A DNA stretch of 64,000 nt from an uncultured Muribaculaceae bacterium (GTDB taxonomy: Bacteria; Bacteroidota; Bacteroidia; Bacteroidales; Muribaculaceae). The position numbers were made by a program, and so were the translations under genes. The notes beneath the pieces are model-generated. The model was not told where the DNA came from, made no database searches, and saw only the letters and a list, made by a program, of their open reading frames with translations. Of this stretch, positions 43,833 to 53,249 are shown one piece after another; the first letter of the stretch is position 1; each line of letters starts with the position of its first letter. The stretch lies in NCBI GenBank assembly GCA_958436175.1, contig CAUBJF010000004.1, positions 124,001 to 188,000 of the forward strand, in the 5' to 3' direction.

Positions 43833-45995
43833 ATGAATCATAGTGTTACACCTGTCAGCAGTCTTCGCGAACGAGCCCATGCCATCCTTGGTCGATTCTA
43901 TGGCTACCATAGTTTCCGGCCGGGTCAGTACGAGGTAATCGAGGCCCTGATGAACGGTCGCGACGCAGTGGTACTTATGCCGACAGGCGGCGGCAAGTCG
44001 CTGTGCTTCCAGATCCCGGCTCTGCTGTCGGAGAGGGGCTGCACCGTTGTTGTCTCGCCGCTGATAGCCCTTATGCAGGACCAGACACAAGCCCTGATTG
44101 CCAACGGTATACCGGCTGCCGCAGTCCATTCAAATCAGGACGAAAGCTACAACCGGCGTGTCCTCGACTCGGCCGTACAAGGTAAAATAAAGCTCCTCTA
44201 TATATCGCCGGAACGACTTTTGGCATCTCTTCCCGAGTGGTCGCATCTGCGTATAAGCCTATTTGCCATCGACGAGGCCCATTGCATATCTCAGTGGGGT
44301 CATGATTTCAGACCCGACTATACAGCGCTCTCCCAACTCAAAAAGCTAAGGCCGGAAGTACCTGTCATAGCCCTTACGGCCACTGCTGACCGCCTGACTC
44401 GCGACGATATCATTCGTCAGCTGTGCCTCGTCGACCCGTACTGTCATATCGGTTCTTTCGACCGCCCCAATATTTCGCTCCGGGCTTACCGTAATCCCGG
44501 CGTGGCCCAGAGAGTCCGTTTCATTGCCGGCCTTGTCCGCAAATATCCGCAGGATTCGGGTATAGCATACTGCCTGTCGCGTAAAGGTGCCGAAGACCTC
44601 CATGCTGCCCTCCAAGCCGCCGGTGTACGTGCTGTTTGTTATCATGCCGGGATGAGCGCTCCCGACCGCGATGCCTCAATGAAGGCATTCCTTGACGGAC
44701 GTGCATCGGTCGTATGTGCGACGGTGGCTTTCGGAATGGGTATCGACAAGAGCAACATCCGCTGGGTTGTCCACAACAATATGCCCTCGAATATCGAGAG
44801 CTACTATCAGGAGATAGGTCGGGCAGGCCGCGACGGTCTTCCGGCGGAAGCCATCCTTTTCCATTCCTATGCCGACGTGGCCACGCTGCGCTCTTTTGCC
44901 GAGGAGTCGGGCCGCAAGGGTATCAATATGGAGAAACTCGAACGCATGCAGGCATATGCGGAAGCCCGTGTGTGCCGCCGACGCATATTGCTCAGTTATT
45001 TCAGCGAGGAACGGAACTGCGACTGCGGTAACTGTGACGTGTGTCTTTCGCCACCACAGCGCTTCGACGGCACCGTGCTGGCACAGAAAGCCCTGAGCGT
45101 GCTTGCCCGTACGGGTTGGACCAAGTTGGGCATATTTACTGTCGTCAGTATCCTGCGCGGTTCGCGGCGTTCTGATTTGCTTTCCGAGGGTTACGACCGA
45201 ATCAAGACTTTCGGTGCCGGGTCCGACCTCAGCCAGCAGGAATGGAACGACTATATGTCGCAGATGGTACAGCTCGGAGTCTTTGAGATTGCCTACGACG
45301 ATGCCAACCATCTCCGGGTCACCCATTTCGGGATGAGGATACTTCGTGGCGAGGCAAAGCTCACCCTGTCGCGCTATGAGCCTCCGAAAGAGACTGCCCG
45401 TGGTCATGCGAGAAAAGCAGAGGAAGCACGCCGCTCGTCCGACCCCGTGCACGACCTCTTCGAACAGCTCAAGACTGTCCGTACAGACCTCGCCCGTACG
45501 GAAGGTGTTCCGCCGTATATCATATTCAGCGATTCCACTCTCCTCGATATGGCGACGCGCCGTCCGGCCGATATCGAATCGCTTATGCAAGTCAATGGTG
45601 TCGGCGAGAAGAAGGCCGTGCGTTACGGCCGACGCTTCCTGGCGGCTATACGCAAATTCGAAGGTCTCGGAGCCGGAACGCCGCAGGGTGAGAGCCTTAA
45701 GGCCACGCTGATCCTCTATAATGCAGGACTTCCACTGCCCGAGATAGCTTCTACCAAAAATGTCAAACTCGCAACTGTCTATTCTCACATAGCCCAGCTT
45801 ATCGACCACGATATGATAAGCACCTACGGAGGAGTCATCACCCCGGCCATCTACCGGGATATTATAGGGACACTCTCCAAGAATCCAGATACAGCCTACG
45901 ACATCCTGAATGAGCGATATGCTCCCGGCATGGTAGCAGTCGCAAAGGCTATCCAGCGAGCTGTCGAACGCCGAAAAGCCCGAAAGGAGTCGTAA
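43833..45995 (+). CDS. recQ: ATP-dependent DNA helicase RecQ
   Basis: 3'-5' helicase for recombination and replication-fork repair. The 720-residue protein has Walker A (LMPTGGGKSLCFQIPALL), DEAH box (AIDEAHCISQWGHDFRPDY), and the zinc-binding RQC region (CRRRILLSYF then NCDCGNCDVC). An HRDC domain follows (FSDSTLLDMATRRP ... VNGVGEKKAVRYG). The C-terminal HTH_40-type extension (LPEIASTKNVKLATVYSHI) is present as in other Bacteroidetes RecQ proteins. Confidence 0.95.
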   Translation: MNHSVTPVSSLRERAHAILGRFYGYHSFRPGQYEVIEALMNGRDAVVLMPTGGGKSLCFQIPALLSERGCTVVVSPLIALMQDQTQALIANGIPAAAVHSNQDESYNRRVLDSAVQGKIKLLYISPERLLASLPEWSHLRISLFAIDEAHCISQWGHDFRPDYTALSQLKKLRPEVPVIALTATADRLTRDDIIRQLCLVDPYCHIGSFDRPNISLRAYRNPGVAQRVRFIAGLVRKYPQDSGIAYCLSRKGAEDLHAALQAAGVRAVCYHAGMSAPDRDASMKAFLDGRASVVCATVAFGMGIDKSNIRWVVHNNMPSNIESYYQEIGRAGRDGLPAEAILFHSYADVATLRSFAEESGRKGINMEKLERMQAYAEARVCRRRILLSYFSEERNCDCGNCDVCLSPPQRFDGTVLAQKALSVLARTGWTKLGIFTVVSILRGSRRSDLLSEGYDRIKTFGAGSDLSQQEWNDYMSQMVQLGVFEIAYDDANHLRVTHFGMRILRGEAKLTLSRYEPPKETARGHARKAEEARRSSDPVHDLFEQLKTVRTDLARTEGVPPYIIFSDSTLLDMATRRPADIESLMQVNGVGEKKAVRYGRRFLAAIRKFEGLGAGTPQGESLKATLILYNAGLPLPEIASTKNVKLATVYSHIAQLIDHDMISTYGGVITPAIYRDIIGTLSKNPDTAYDILNERYAPGMVAVAKAIQRAVERRKARKES

Positions 45996-46045
45996 CCGTA
46001 ACTATAAGCATAATAAGTAATAAACCTGTGAACCACATTCCAACG

Positions 46046-47026
46046 ATGAGAAAATTTGCTGCTGTCGCGATATGTCTCTTGCCCCTTTGCGGCATGGCCG
46101 AGACATATACCAATCCCGTTATCAATCAGAGCGCCCCCGACCCGACAGTGATACGTGCTGACGACGGTTCGTACTATCTTTACGCGACTGAGAACACGCG
46201 TAACGTACCTATCTTCCGTTCATCGAATCTTGTAGACTGGGAGCTGATCGGTACGGCTTTCACTGATGAGACACGCCCTGAAATGGTACCCGACGGTAAT
46301 ATTTGGGCACCTGACATTCAGCATATTGGCGATAGATATGTATTGTATTATTCTAAGTCGCGTTGGGGCGGCGAATGGGAGTGCGGGATAGGTGTCGCCA
46401 CTGCTGAGAGACCGGAAGGACCCTTTAAGGACTGTGGAAAACTATTCATCAGCAGCGAAATAGGGGTGCAGAACAGCATAGACCCTTTCTACTACGAAGA
46501 AGCAGGCCATAAGTATCTCTTCTGGGGCAGTTTCCGTGGTATCTATGGGATAGAGCTTACCGCTGACGGCCTCGCCGTGCTTCCCGGCACGGCTCCGCGA
46601 CGAATTGCCGGGACGCTTACCGAAGGAACTAATATCATAAGTCATGACGGCTATTATTACCTGGTCGGTTCGGCCGGCTCGTGCTGCGAGGGGGAGAAAA
46701 GTACCTATCGTGTCGTTGTTGCACGTTCGGAGAATCTCTTCGGCCCGTACGTCGACCGTCAGGGTATGAAAGCACTGGATAACGGCTTCTCGCTGGTGAT
46801 GGAACGCAGTGAGAAGGTGATAGGTCCGGGCCACAACGCCAACTTTGTGACCGACGACGCAGGGCAATGGTGGATGCTCTATCACGGCTTTGATACCGCC
46901 GAGCCTGAAGCGGGACGCAAGGTTTATCTCGACAAGATTGTTTGGGATGAAGAGGGCTGGCCGACCATCAAAGACTCAAAACCGTCATCTTCCGCCGAGG
47001 CTCCTGTTGTAAACCCTCGCAGATGA
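46046..47026 (+). CDS. GH43 glycosidase (arabinanase/xylosidase type)
   Basis: A 326-residue exported five-bladed beta-propeller glycosidase. From the ATG at 46046 a signal peptide (FAAVAICLLPLCGMA) leads to TNPVINQSAPDPTVIRADDG, which carries the catalytic base Asp. The Asp of the second site is in QNSIDPFYYEE and the general acid Glu in LTEGTNII. These match the GH43 arrangement. Activity on arabinan is likely but not certain. A GTG at 46028 is also in frame and less likely. It follows recQ by 50 bp. Confidence 0.88.
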   Translation: MRKFAAVAICLLPLCGMAETYTNPVINQSAPDPTVIRADDGSYYLYATENTRNVPIFRSSNLVDWELIGTAFTDETRPEMVPDGNIWAPDIQHIGDRYVLYYSKSRWGGEWECGIGVATAERPEGPFKDCGKLFISSEIGVQNSIDPFYYEEAGHKYLFWGSFRGIYGIELTADGLAVLPGTAPRRIAGTLTEGTNIISHDGYYYLVGSAGSCCEGEKSTYRVVVARSENLFGPYVDRQGMKALDNGFSLVMERSEKVIGPGHNANFVTDDAGQWWMLYHGFDTAEPEAGRKVYLDKIVWDEEGWPTIKDSKPSSSAEAPVVNPRR

Positions 47027-47109
47027 ATAGTACATCATTTATTCTTCATGTGGTTTCACATTTAATTCCCGGACTGAGATAAGGTATTGCTTAGTACGGG
47101 GAAAAATCG

Positions 47110-47117
47110 TATCTTTG
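47110..47117 (+). promoter_or_regulatory. Promoter for the ATP-grasp/inositol-lipid operon
   Basis: TATCTTTG matches the -7 consensus. It lies inside the longest open frame (TTG at 47115) and so moves the start of the first gene to the ATG at 47163. Confidence 0.6.
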
Positions 47118-47162
47118 CCCGATTATTCATTTCTTGAATGGCCTTATGGGCTACTTTCCGAT

Positions 47163-48044
47163 ATGGCTGAAATCCGAATAGCGGGGATAATGCGGGCAGG
47201 TGCCTATTCTCCCAATCATATATGTAACGATGCCGCGATATTCAATATCGTGGCCGAACAGCTCCGCAAACGTGGCTGCGAGGTGAATATATACAGCGAG
47301 GAGCAGTTCATTGCAAACGGAGTCAAGGATTGTGACCTAATACTCAATATGTGTCGGGAGCCCCGTTCTGTAGAGATGCTCCAGAAACTCGAAGATAATG
47401 GCCGGCTCGTGGTCAACTCGGGTTATGGCATAGAGAACTGTATTCGCGAACGCATGGCTCGCATACTTACAGGCTGCGGTATCACATATCCTGAGAGTAT
47501 TATAGTGGATACCAACGAATTTGTCCGCGACCGCCTCAAGGGTGCCGGTATAAGTAAATGTTGGATCAAGCGAGGCGACTATCACTCCAGGCATAAGGAA
47601 GATGTAACATTCGTACGCCATGCCGAAGAGGCCCAGGAAGTGCTTCAGGAGTATTTTCTGCGCGGGTTCAGGCGTGCTGTCATCAACCGTCATCTCGAAG
47701 GCGACCTTATCAAGTTCTATGGTGTGGCCGGCACTCCGTTCTTCTACTGGTTCTATCCGCTGATAGACAGCTACTCGCGTTTCGGCAACGAAGCACACAA
47801 CACCCCGGCTGTCGGCACGCATTTCGACATGTCGAAGTTTACAAAAATGTGCGGCGAAGCCGCCGAAGCACTTGGGGTTGTCGTATATGGTGGCGATGCC
47901 ATCGTTACTTCCGACGGGGAGGTGAGCATTGTCGATTTCGACGACTGGCCAAGCTTTGCTCCTTGTCGTGAAGAGGCTGCTCCCTACATAGCGAAATATG
48001 TTCTGGCCGAGGTCAAGGCACATTTAGGAAAAAACCGTTTGTAA
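47163..48044 (+). CDS. ATP-grasp enzyme at the head of the inositol-lipid genes
   Basis: A 293-residue cytoplasmic protein that looks like a RimK/ITPK-type ATP-grasp enzyme. The N-terminal third resembles a pre-ATP-grasp domain. A nucleotide lysine-type strand (KCWIKRGDYHSR), the AVINRHLEGDLIKFYGV strand and the metal-ligand end (GDAIVTSDGEVSIVDFDDWP, then SFAPCREEA) follow the fold's order. The IVDFDDWPSF ending recalls the VIDiNyfP of inositol-phosphate kinases and the VDVN of RimK. It starts the operon whose other genes make inositol lipids (gap 1 bp to the next). Kinase or ligase activity and substrate are unknown. Confidence 0.68.
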   Translation: MAEIRIAGIMRAGAYSPNHICNDAAIFNIVAEQLRKRGCEVNIYSEEQFIANGVKDCDLILNMCREPRSVEMLQKLEDNGRLVVNSGYGIENCIRERMARILTGCGITYPESIIVDTNEFVRDRLKGAGISKCWIKRGDYHSRHKEDVTFVRHAEEAQEVLQEYFLRGFRRAVINRHLEGDLIKFYGVAGTPFFYWFYPLIDSYSRFGNEAHNTPAVGTHFDMSKFTKMCGEAAEALGVVVYGGDAIVTSDGEVSIVDFDDWPSFAPCREEAAPYIAKYVLAEVKAHLGKNRL

Positions 48045-48045
48045 T

Positions 48046-48576
48046 ATGTCGTTCGATTATAAGGCCCGATGGCCAAAACCGATACCAGGCTCCGGAAAGT
48101 TTCCCCTTCTGCCCAGGCTGATTGCCACATCCTGCGGCTTCGGCTATCTTCCTGTAGCCCCCGGAACATGGGGCGCGTTTTTTGGTATCATTCTGTGGCT
48201 GCCCCTCTATCTCTGGGCTTCACCGCTTGTCGGTGTACTCGTCACAGCCCTGGCCGTTATTGTCGGTAGCGTGGCCGGGACATGGGCCAGCTCCATATCG
48301 GAGCGTTACTGGGGCAAAGACCCGGTGGTGGCCTGCGTCGATGAGACCGTCGGTCAGTGGATTTCCCTGCTCCCCGTGGTCTGCGGCGGTGTCTGCCCAT
48401 GGTGGGAAATACTTATGTCGCTGGCACTCTTCCGTTTCTTTGATATTTACAAACCACTCGGCATACGACGTATGGAGTCATTGCCTCGGGGCTATGGTAT
48501 GATGGCCGACGATATACTTGCGGGTCTCTATAGCGCTTTTATTCTTATAGTATTGAATATCATAATACTGAAGTGA
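48046..48576 (+). CDS. PgpA-like phosphatidylglycerophosphatase/PI-phosphate phosphatase
   Basis: A 176-residue membrane phosphatase of the PgpA family. The diagnostic acidic segment PVVACVDETVGQWISL and the C-terminal FRFFDIYKPLGIRRME, then PRGYGMMADDILAG, are intact. In this setting, between the ATP-grasp enzyme and a CDP-alcohol transferase, its natural substrate is probably phosphatidylinositol phosphate, which it would convert to phosphatidylinositol; phosphatidylglycerophosphate is the alternative. About four hydrophobic spans are visible. Confidence 0.85.
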   Translation: MSFDYKARWPKPIPGSGKFPLLPRLIATSCGFGYLPVAPGTWGAFFGIILWLPLYLWASPLVGVLVTALAVIVGSVAGTWASSISERYWGKDPVVACVDETVGQWISLLPVVCGGVCPWWEILMSLALFRFFDIYKPLGIRRMESLPRGYGMMADDILAGLYSAFILIVLNIIILK

Positions 48577-48577
48577 G

Positions 48578-49105
48578 ATGGGAACAGGACATGCCATCGC
48601 CGACAAACTGCTTAAGAGCGACAATATCGTTTTTACCTATCTGCGCTCTATAGTGTCATCGCAGTCAGCTTCCTGGATAGACATGGGCCTCGGCTTCGTG
48701 CTTTTTGCATGGGTGGGCCTTTTGCCATGGCTTGCGACAGCTATAGGTGCTGTTGTCGGCGGTACCGTCAACTGTATTATAAATTATCGTTTCACATTTC
48801 GTGCCTCGGGCTGTGACTGGCGTGCCGTGGTGGTCAAATATGCTATGGTTTGGCTTGGCAGTCTCGCTCTGAACTCTTACGGGACGCAGGCTGTCTATGC
48901 TCTTTTCAGCAACTGGCACTGGCTTGAAACTATAGGCTTTCGTCCCGACGGTTATTTCGCCGCAGCACGACTTTTTGTTTCTCTGATGGTTTCGTGGTTT
49001 TGGAATTTCGCCTTGCAGCGTTATTTCGTCTATCGGCCAAGGCGTTTCGACCATTTCGCCGTGAATTTGGCGAGAGCTGTCGGATTCAAGGATAAAAAAG
49101 ATTAG
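48578..49105 (+). CDS. GtrA family membrane protein in the lipid operon
   Basis: A 175-residue four-span protein. The NCIINYRFTF and NFALQRYFVYRP motifs match GtrA proteins. It is 1 bp after the phosphatase gene and 5 bp before the phosphatidyltransferase gene, so it is firmly in the operon. It may move or expose an inositol or sugar-bearing lipid across the membrane, but that is inferred from context. Confidence 0.8.
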   Translation: MGTGHAIADKLLKSDNIVFTYLRSIVSSQSASWIDMGLGFVLFAWVGLLPWLATAIGAVVGGTVNCIINYRFTFRASGCDWRAVVVKYAMVWLGSLALNSYGTQAVYALFSNWHWLETIGFRPDGYFAAARLFVSLMVSWFWNFALQRYFVYRPRRFDHFAVNLARAVGFKDKKD

Positions 49106-49110
49106 AAATT

Positions 49111-49812
49111 ATGGATATAAAGAAAAATTCTCTTGAGGCTCGCAACTGTCTGCAACAAGGTATTTATGTTGTCATAAACCCCTTTGTGCGCTTCTTGATA
49201 CGCTCGGGTGTGACCCCGAACATGGTGACTACCATCGGTATGCTCGGAAATATAGCCGCAGCTGCAATTTTTGTCTGGGCCGGCATAAGGGTAAACTCTG
49301 GAGAAGGGGACTTCGGACTGATAACGCTTGCAGGTGCTTTCATAATCGGCTTTTCGCTTTTCGATATGCTCGACGGCCAGGTCGCACGTCTCGGCAATAT
49401 GGTTTCGCGTTTCGGTGCAATGTACGACTCAGTCCTTGACCGGTTTTGCGAGATGTTCACACTCGGAGGCATCGCCTTCTATTTCCTGACATACGGGAAT
49501 GTCATAGGTGCTCTGATAACGTTTCTCGCCATGGTCGGCAGCATCATGGTCAGCTATGTCCGCGCCCGTGCCGAGGGTCTCGGCATTGAGTGCAAGGTCG
49601 GCTTCATGCAGCGTCCGGAGCGTGTAGTGGTAACGAGTCTTGCGGCTATCGCTACAGGTATAGTGGGTCAGTGTCAGGAACCTGAGTCAACTTTCGACCC
49701 TAACCTTATTCTCGAATTAGCCATGGGATTCATCGCCATTTTTGCTAACCTGACGGTTTTCGCACGGATATCTCACTGCCGCCGCGAGCTGTTGAAGACA
49801 GACCGTCCGTGA
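49111..49812 (+). CDS. CDP-alcohol phosphatidyltransferase (PI-phosphate synthase type)
   Basis: Joins CDP-diacylglycerol to an inositol phosphate to give phosphatidylinositol phosphate. The 233-residue membrane protein carries the complete motif D-x2-D-G-x2-A-R-x8-G-x3-D-x3-D (MLDGQVARLGNM, then GAMYDSVLDR). Six hydrophobic spans surround it. The alcohol acceptor is taken to be inositol-3-phosphate because a myo-inositol-phosphate synthase gene is in the same cluster. The stop overlaps the next GTG start by 4 bp. Confidence 0.87.
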   Translation: MDIKKNSLEARNCLQQGIYVVINPFVRFLIRSGVTPNMVTTIGMLGNIAAAAIFVWAGIRVNSGEGDFGLITLAGAFIIGFSLFDMLDGQVARLGNMVSRFGAMYDSVLDRFCEMFTLGGIAFYFLTYGNVIGALITFLAMVGSIMVSYVRARAEGLGIECKVGFMQRPERVVVTSLAAIATGIVGQCQEPESTFDPNLILELAMGFIAIFANLTVFARISHCRRELLKTDRP

Positions 49813-50750
49813 AACGCTCCTTCCCAACAACGCGCGAATCCCTGATTTGTGCCGCAGCTCTGGCCTTGTGGCTGTTGGTAACGGCTCTGTTCGTTGGTTT
49901 CCGTCCCGAACATCTGGTCATGGCTTTCCTTATTTTCGGGCTGTTCTTTTTCAACGGGATTACGCGCCGTCTTGTTGTGGCCCTTCTGCCATTCTTCGTT
50001 TTCGGAATATCTTACGACTGGATGAATATCCTGCCGAATTATAAAGTGAACCCCGTCGACGTAGAGGGTCTTTACAATACAGAGAAAAGTATTTTTGGAA
50101 TTGGTAGTGCGGCAGGGCTGCTTACACCCAATGAGTTCTTTGCGCAGCATACATCGGCTGTCATGGACTTCATGGCAGGCATCTTCTATCTCTGCTGGGT
50201 GCCTCTGCCTATATTCTACGGTCTTTGGCTCTATTTTACAGGCAAGACCGAGGGCTATCTTCATTTTGCAATGGTGTTCCTGCTTGTCAACCTGCTCGGA
50301 TTCGCCTTCTATTATGTGCATCCGGCTGCTCCCCCCTGGTATGTTGCCCATCATGGCTTTACGGCTGTCGAGGGTACTCCGGGCGAAGTTGCAGGTCTCG
50401 GAGCTTTTGACAGGATGACGGGGCTCGGTATCTTCCATGGCCTCTATGCACGTAATTCCAACGTCTTCGCAGCTTTGCCTTCGCTCCATTCGGCCTATAC
50501 GCTTGTAGCCTTCATCTATGCTTTCCGCTGCCGCTCGTCGGTGGCCTGGAAAATCATACTCGGTGTAGTCACGGTAGGTATATGGTTTACAGCAGTCTAT
50601 ACTTCTCATCATTATATCATCGACGTTCTCGGAGGGATTCTGTGCGCCCTCGTCGGGTTTGTTCTCTTCGAGTATGTGCTGATGCGTATTCCCGGCTTCG
50701 CTTCCTTCGTGCGTACCTATGCCGGATATGTCCGTTTTCGAAAAAATTGA
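49809..50750 (+). CDS. Aur1/PAP2-type inositol phosphorylceramide synthase
   Basis: Transfers phosphoinositol from phosphatidylinositol to ceramide, forming inositol phosphorylceramide. The 313-residue membrane protein starts with GTG, coupled to the preceding gene by overlap. PAP2/AUR1 motifs are present as YYVHPAAPPWY, ALPSLHSAY and YTSHHYIIDVLGG, which carry the catalytic His and Asp residues. Several spans flank them. The cluster context supports ceramide as the acceptor; this group is known from Bacteroides. Confidence 0.85.
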   Translation: MKRSFPTTRESLICAAALALWLLVTALFVGFRPEHLVMAFLIFGLFFFNGITRRLVVALLPFFVFGISYDWMNILPNYKVNPVDVEGLYNTEKSIFGIGSAAGLLTPNEFFAQHTSAVMDFMAGIFYLCWVPLPIFYGLWLYFTGKTEGYLHFAMVFLLVNLLGFAFYYVHPAAPPWYVAHHGFTAVEGTPGEVAGLGAFDRMTGLGIFHGLYARNSNVFAALPSLHSAYTLVAFIYAFRCRSSVAWKIILGVVTVGIWFTAVYTSHHYIIDVLGGILCALVGFVLFEYVLMRIPGFASFVRTYAGYVRFRKN

Positions 50751-50751
50751 T

Positions 50752-51612
50752 ATGGAAAACAACAATAACAATCCTCTGTGCGACGTACGTCCCGACGTGT
50801 TAAACTACGACGATCTACGACAGATGGTGCCTGCTTTCGACGGGCATCCCAGGCTCGTCAATTTCCTGCTTCACTTTCTTTCTGTCGACAAGGTCAACGA
50901 GATACATGCCCGTTTCTGCGATACGCCGGGACCGGAGTTCGTCCGCCGTCTTCTGTTCGAAGGTTTCCATATCCGGCTTCGCATCGACAACGAGCAAGTG
51001 CTCGATCATCTGCCCGAAGGTGCTTTCATAACCGTCAGCAACCATCCATTCGGCGCTCTCGACGGCATAGCCCTAATCTATCTTATTTCGTCGCGCCGTC
51101 CGAAGTACAGGGTCATGGTCAACATGATTCTCAATAAAATCAGTGCCATGCGTCCTAACTTCATAGCTGTCGACGCATGGGCTTCCAACGACCCTGCCAA
51201 GAGGGCTGTCTCCGTTGCCGGAATACGTCAGGCCATGCGTCAGCTTAAGGAAGGCGAGCCGGTCGGTTTCTTTCCTGCCGGAGCCATGAGTAAGACGACG
51301 CTTCACGACGGCCTGCAGGACCGTCCCTGGCAGAAATCCATTCTCGAAATAATCAAAAGGGCCAAGGTGCCTGTTATTCCAATATTCTTCCACGGCAGCA
51401 ACAGCTGGTGGTTCAATATCCTCGGACATATCTGCTGGCCGGCTCGTTCGCTGCGCCTTCCGGCAGAAGTATTCCGCAAAGCCGGAAAGGAAATGCACAT
51501 CAGTATAGGAGACGTAATCTCTGTGGCTGATCAGGAAGCACACGGTGCGACTCCGGAAGAGCTCGGAGCCTACCTGCGCGAGAAAACCTATGAACTGAAG
51601 AAGTATAAATAA
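50752..51612 (+). CDS. Hemolysin-type lysophospholipid acyltransferase
   Basis: A 286-residue acyltransferase of the PlsC superfamily. The His/Asp motif appears as SNHPFGALDGI, with one residue more than the classical HX4D, as in 'putative hemolysin' and ornithine/glycine-lipid acyltransferases. EPVGFFPAGAMSK and VPVIPIFFHGSN fit the substrate loops. The ATG at 50752 is adopted because it follows the preceding stop by 1 bp. It probably transfers an acyl chain to a lipid of this pathway. Confidence 0.83.
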   Translation: MENNNNNPLCDVRPDVLNYDDLRQMVPAFDGHPRLVNFLLHFLSVDKVNEIHARFCDTPGPEFVRRLLFEGFHIRLRIDNEQVLDHLPEGAFITVSNHPFGALDGIALIYLISSRRPKYRVMVNMILNKISAMRPNFIAVDAWASNDPAKRAVSVAGIRQAMRQLKEGEPVGFFPAGAMSKTTLHDGLQDRPWQKSILEIIKRAKVPVIPIFFHGSNSWWFNILGHICWPARSLRLPAEVFRKAGKEMHISIGDVISVADQEAHGATPEELGAYLREKTYELKKYK

Positions 51613-51749
51613 GCTGAATAGTCGGTTTGAGCCTCATTAGGATATATTAACAATTAAAGGAAGTAAAAGCGATAAATTTAGCGTATGTAAACATATAGTC
51701 GATTTATTTTGACTATTTTGAAGATTTTTCACCTAAGTTGTCCTTAAAA

Positions 51750-51757
51750 TATTTTTG
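51750..51757 (+). promoter_or_regulatory. -7 promoter element for the inositol-phosphate synthase gene
   Basis: TATTTTTG, about 98 bp before the ATG at 51856, in an AT-rich gap. It suggests that the synthase has its own promoter in addition to any read-through. Confidence 0.5.
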
Positions 51758-51855
51758 CATTTCGACAATGCATGTTACTTTTGTGCGCTTTTCCGAAGGA
51801 CACAAGTCCGATATAACATGGAATAGAAAACAATTAACGCATAAAAGATAAAGAC

Positions 51856-53196
51856 ATGAGCAATCCAAATGTAAAGGCCGCCGCCGGCAAACTCGGCGTC
51901 ATGGTAGTAGGCCTCGGAGCCGTTTCCACAACATTCATGACCGGTGTCCTTATGACACGCAAAGGTCTCGCCAAGCCCGTAGGCTCCATGACACAGTACG
52001 ACCGTATCCGTGTCGGAGAGGGTGAAGACAAGAAATATCTCAAATACAAAGATATAGTGCCTCTGGCCGATCTTAACGACATAGAGTTCGCCGCATGGGA
52101 TGTATATCCTGCCAATGCCTACGAATCGGCTCTCAATGCCGAAGTGCTCAAGGAGCGCGACATCGAACCCGTCCGCGAAGAACTCGAAGCCATCCGTCCT
52201 CTCAAGGCTGCTTTCGACCATAACTATGCAAAGCGCCTCACCGGCGACAACCTCAAGACCGGTACTCGCTGGGAACTCGTAGAGCAGATCCGGGAAGACA
52301 TCCGCAACTTCAAGAAAGAAAAAGGTCTCGACCGTGTTGTTGTCCTTTGGGCTGCTTCGACCGAGGTCTATGTGCCCGTCGACGAAAAATACCATTATCA
52401 TCTGGCCGACCTCGAGAAGGCGATGAAGGATGACGACAAAGAACACATCGCTCCCTCGATGTGCTATGCATATGCAGCACTCACAGAAGGCGCTCCCTTC
52501 ATCATGGGCGCACCCAATACCACCGTCGATATACCTGCCATGTGGGAACTTGCCGAAAAGACAAGGATGCCTATCGCAGGCAAGGACTTCAAGACCGGCC
52601 AGACACTTGTAAAGTCGGGCTTCGCTCCTATCATCGGCACACGTTGCCTCGGTCTTTCAGGCTGGTTCTCGACCAATATCCTCGGAAACCGCGACGGCCT
52701 CGTGCTCGACGAACCTGCCAACTTCCGTACGAAGGAAGTTTCGAAACTCTCGACACTCGAAAGCATCCTCGTTCCCGAAGATCAGCCCGATCTCTACGGC
52801 GCCAACTGCGGCGGTGCCGAGGAAGGAGGTCATCAGGGCTACTACCACAAGGTACGTATCAACTACTATCCTCCGCGCAACGACAACAAGGAAGGCTGGG
52901 ACAACATTGATATCTTCGGTTGGATGGGTTATCCCATGCAGATTAAGATCAACTTCCTCTGTCGCGACTCAATCCTTGCCGCACCTCTGTGTCTCGACCT
53001 CGTTCTCCTGAGCGACCTCGCAGCCCGTGCCGGACGCTACGGCATTCAGCGCTTCCTGAGCTTCTTCCTCAAGAGCCCGATGCATGACTATACAAAAAAT
53101 GAGGTTCCAGTGAACCATTTGTTCCAGCAATACGTTATGCTGAAGAACGCCATCCGAGAGATGGGCGGTTATCCGGCTGACGAAACTATTGACTGA
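51856..53196 (+). CDS. Myo-inositol-1-phosphate synthase
   Basis: Converts glucose-6-phosphate to inositol-3-phosphate with NAD+, giving the head group for the lipids made by the upstream operon. The 446-residue protein has the NAD loop VMVVGLGAVSTTF, the VVLWAASTEVYVPV segment, FIMGAPNTTVDIPA, GKDFKTGQTL and KINFLCRDS with catalytic lysines. The length and motif order fit the bacterial/archaeal-like type. A bidirectional terminator follows at 53250. Confidence 0.95.
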   Translation: MSNPNVKAAAGKLGVMVVGLGAVSTTFMTGVLMTRKGLAKPVGSMTQYDRIRVGEGEDKKYLKYKDIVPLADLNDIEFAAWDVYPANAYESALNAEVLKERDIEPVREELEAIRPLKAAFDHNYAKRLTGDNLKTGTRWELVEQIREDIRNFKKEKGLDRVVVLWAASTEVYVPVDEKYHYHLADLEKAMKDDDKEHIAPSMCYAYAALTEGAPFIMGAPNTTVDIPAMWELAEKTRMPIAGKDFKTGQTLVKSGFAPIIGTRCLGLSGWFSTNILGNRDGLVLDEPANFRTKEVSKLSTLESILVPEDQPDLYGANCGGAEEGGHQGYYHKVRINYYPPRNDNKEGWDNIDIFGWMGYPMQIKINFLCRDSILAAPLCLDLVLLSDLAARAGRYGIQRFLSFFLKSPMHDYTKNEVPVNHLFQQYVMLKNAIREMGGYPADETID

Positions 53197-53249
53197 CAAA
53201 ACATTCTTCTCTATAGCATCTCTCTCATAACTGACTATAAAACACATAA

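Noticed and set aside
43632..44129. Long N-terminal extension of greA
   Set aside because: GreA starts at MAIIYMTKDG in the family, and the extension crosses the greA and recQ promoters.
47115..47162. TTG start for the ATP-grasp gene
   Set aside because: The TTG lies inside the -7 element TATCTTTG, so it cannot be in the transcript.
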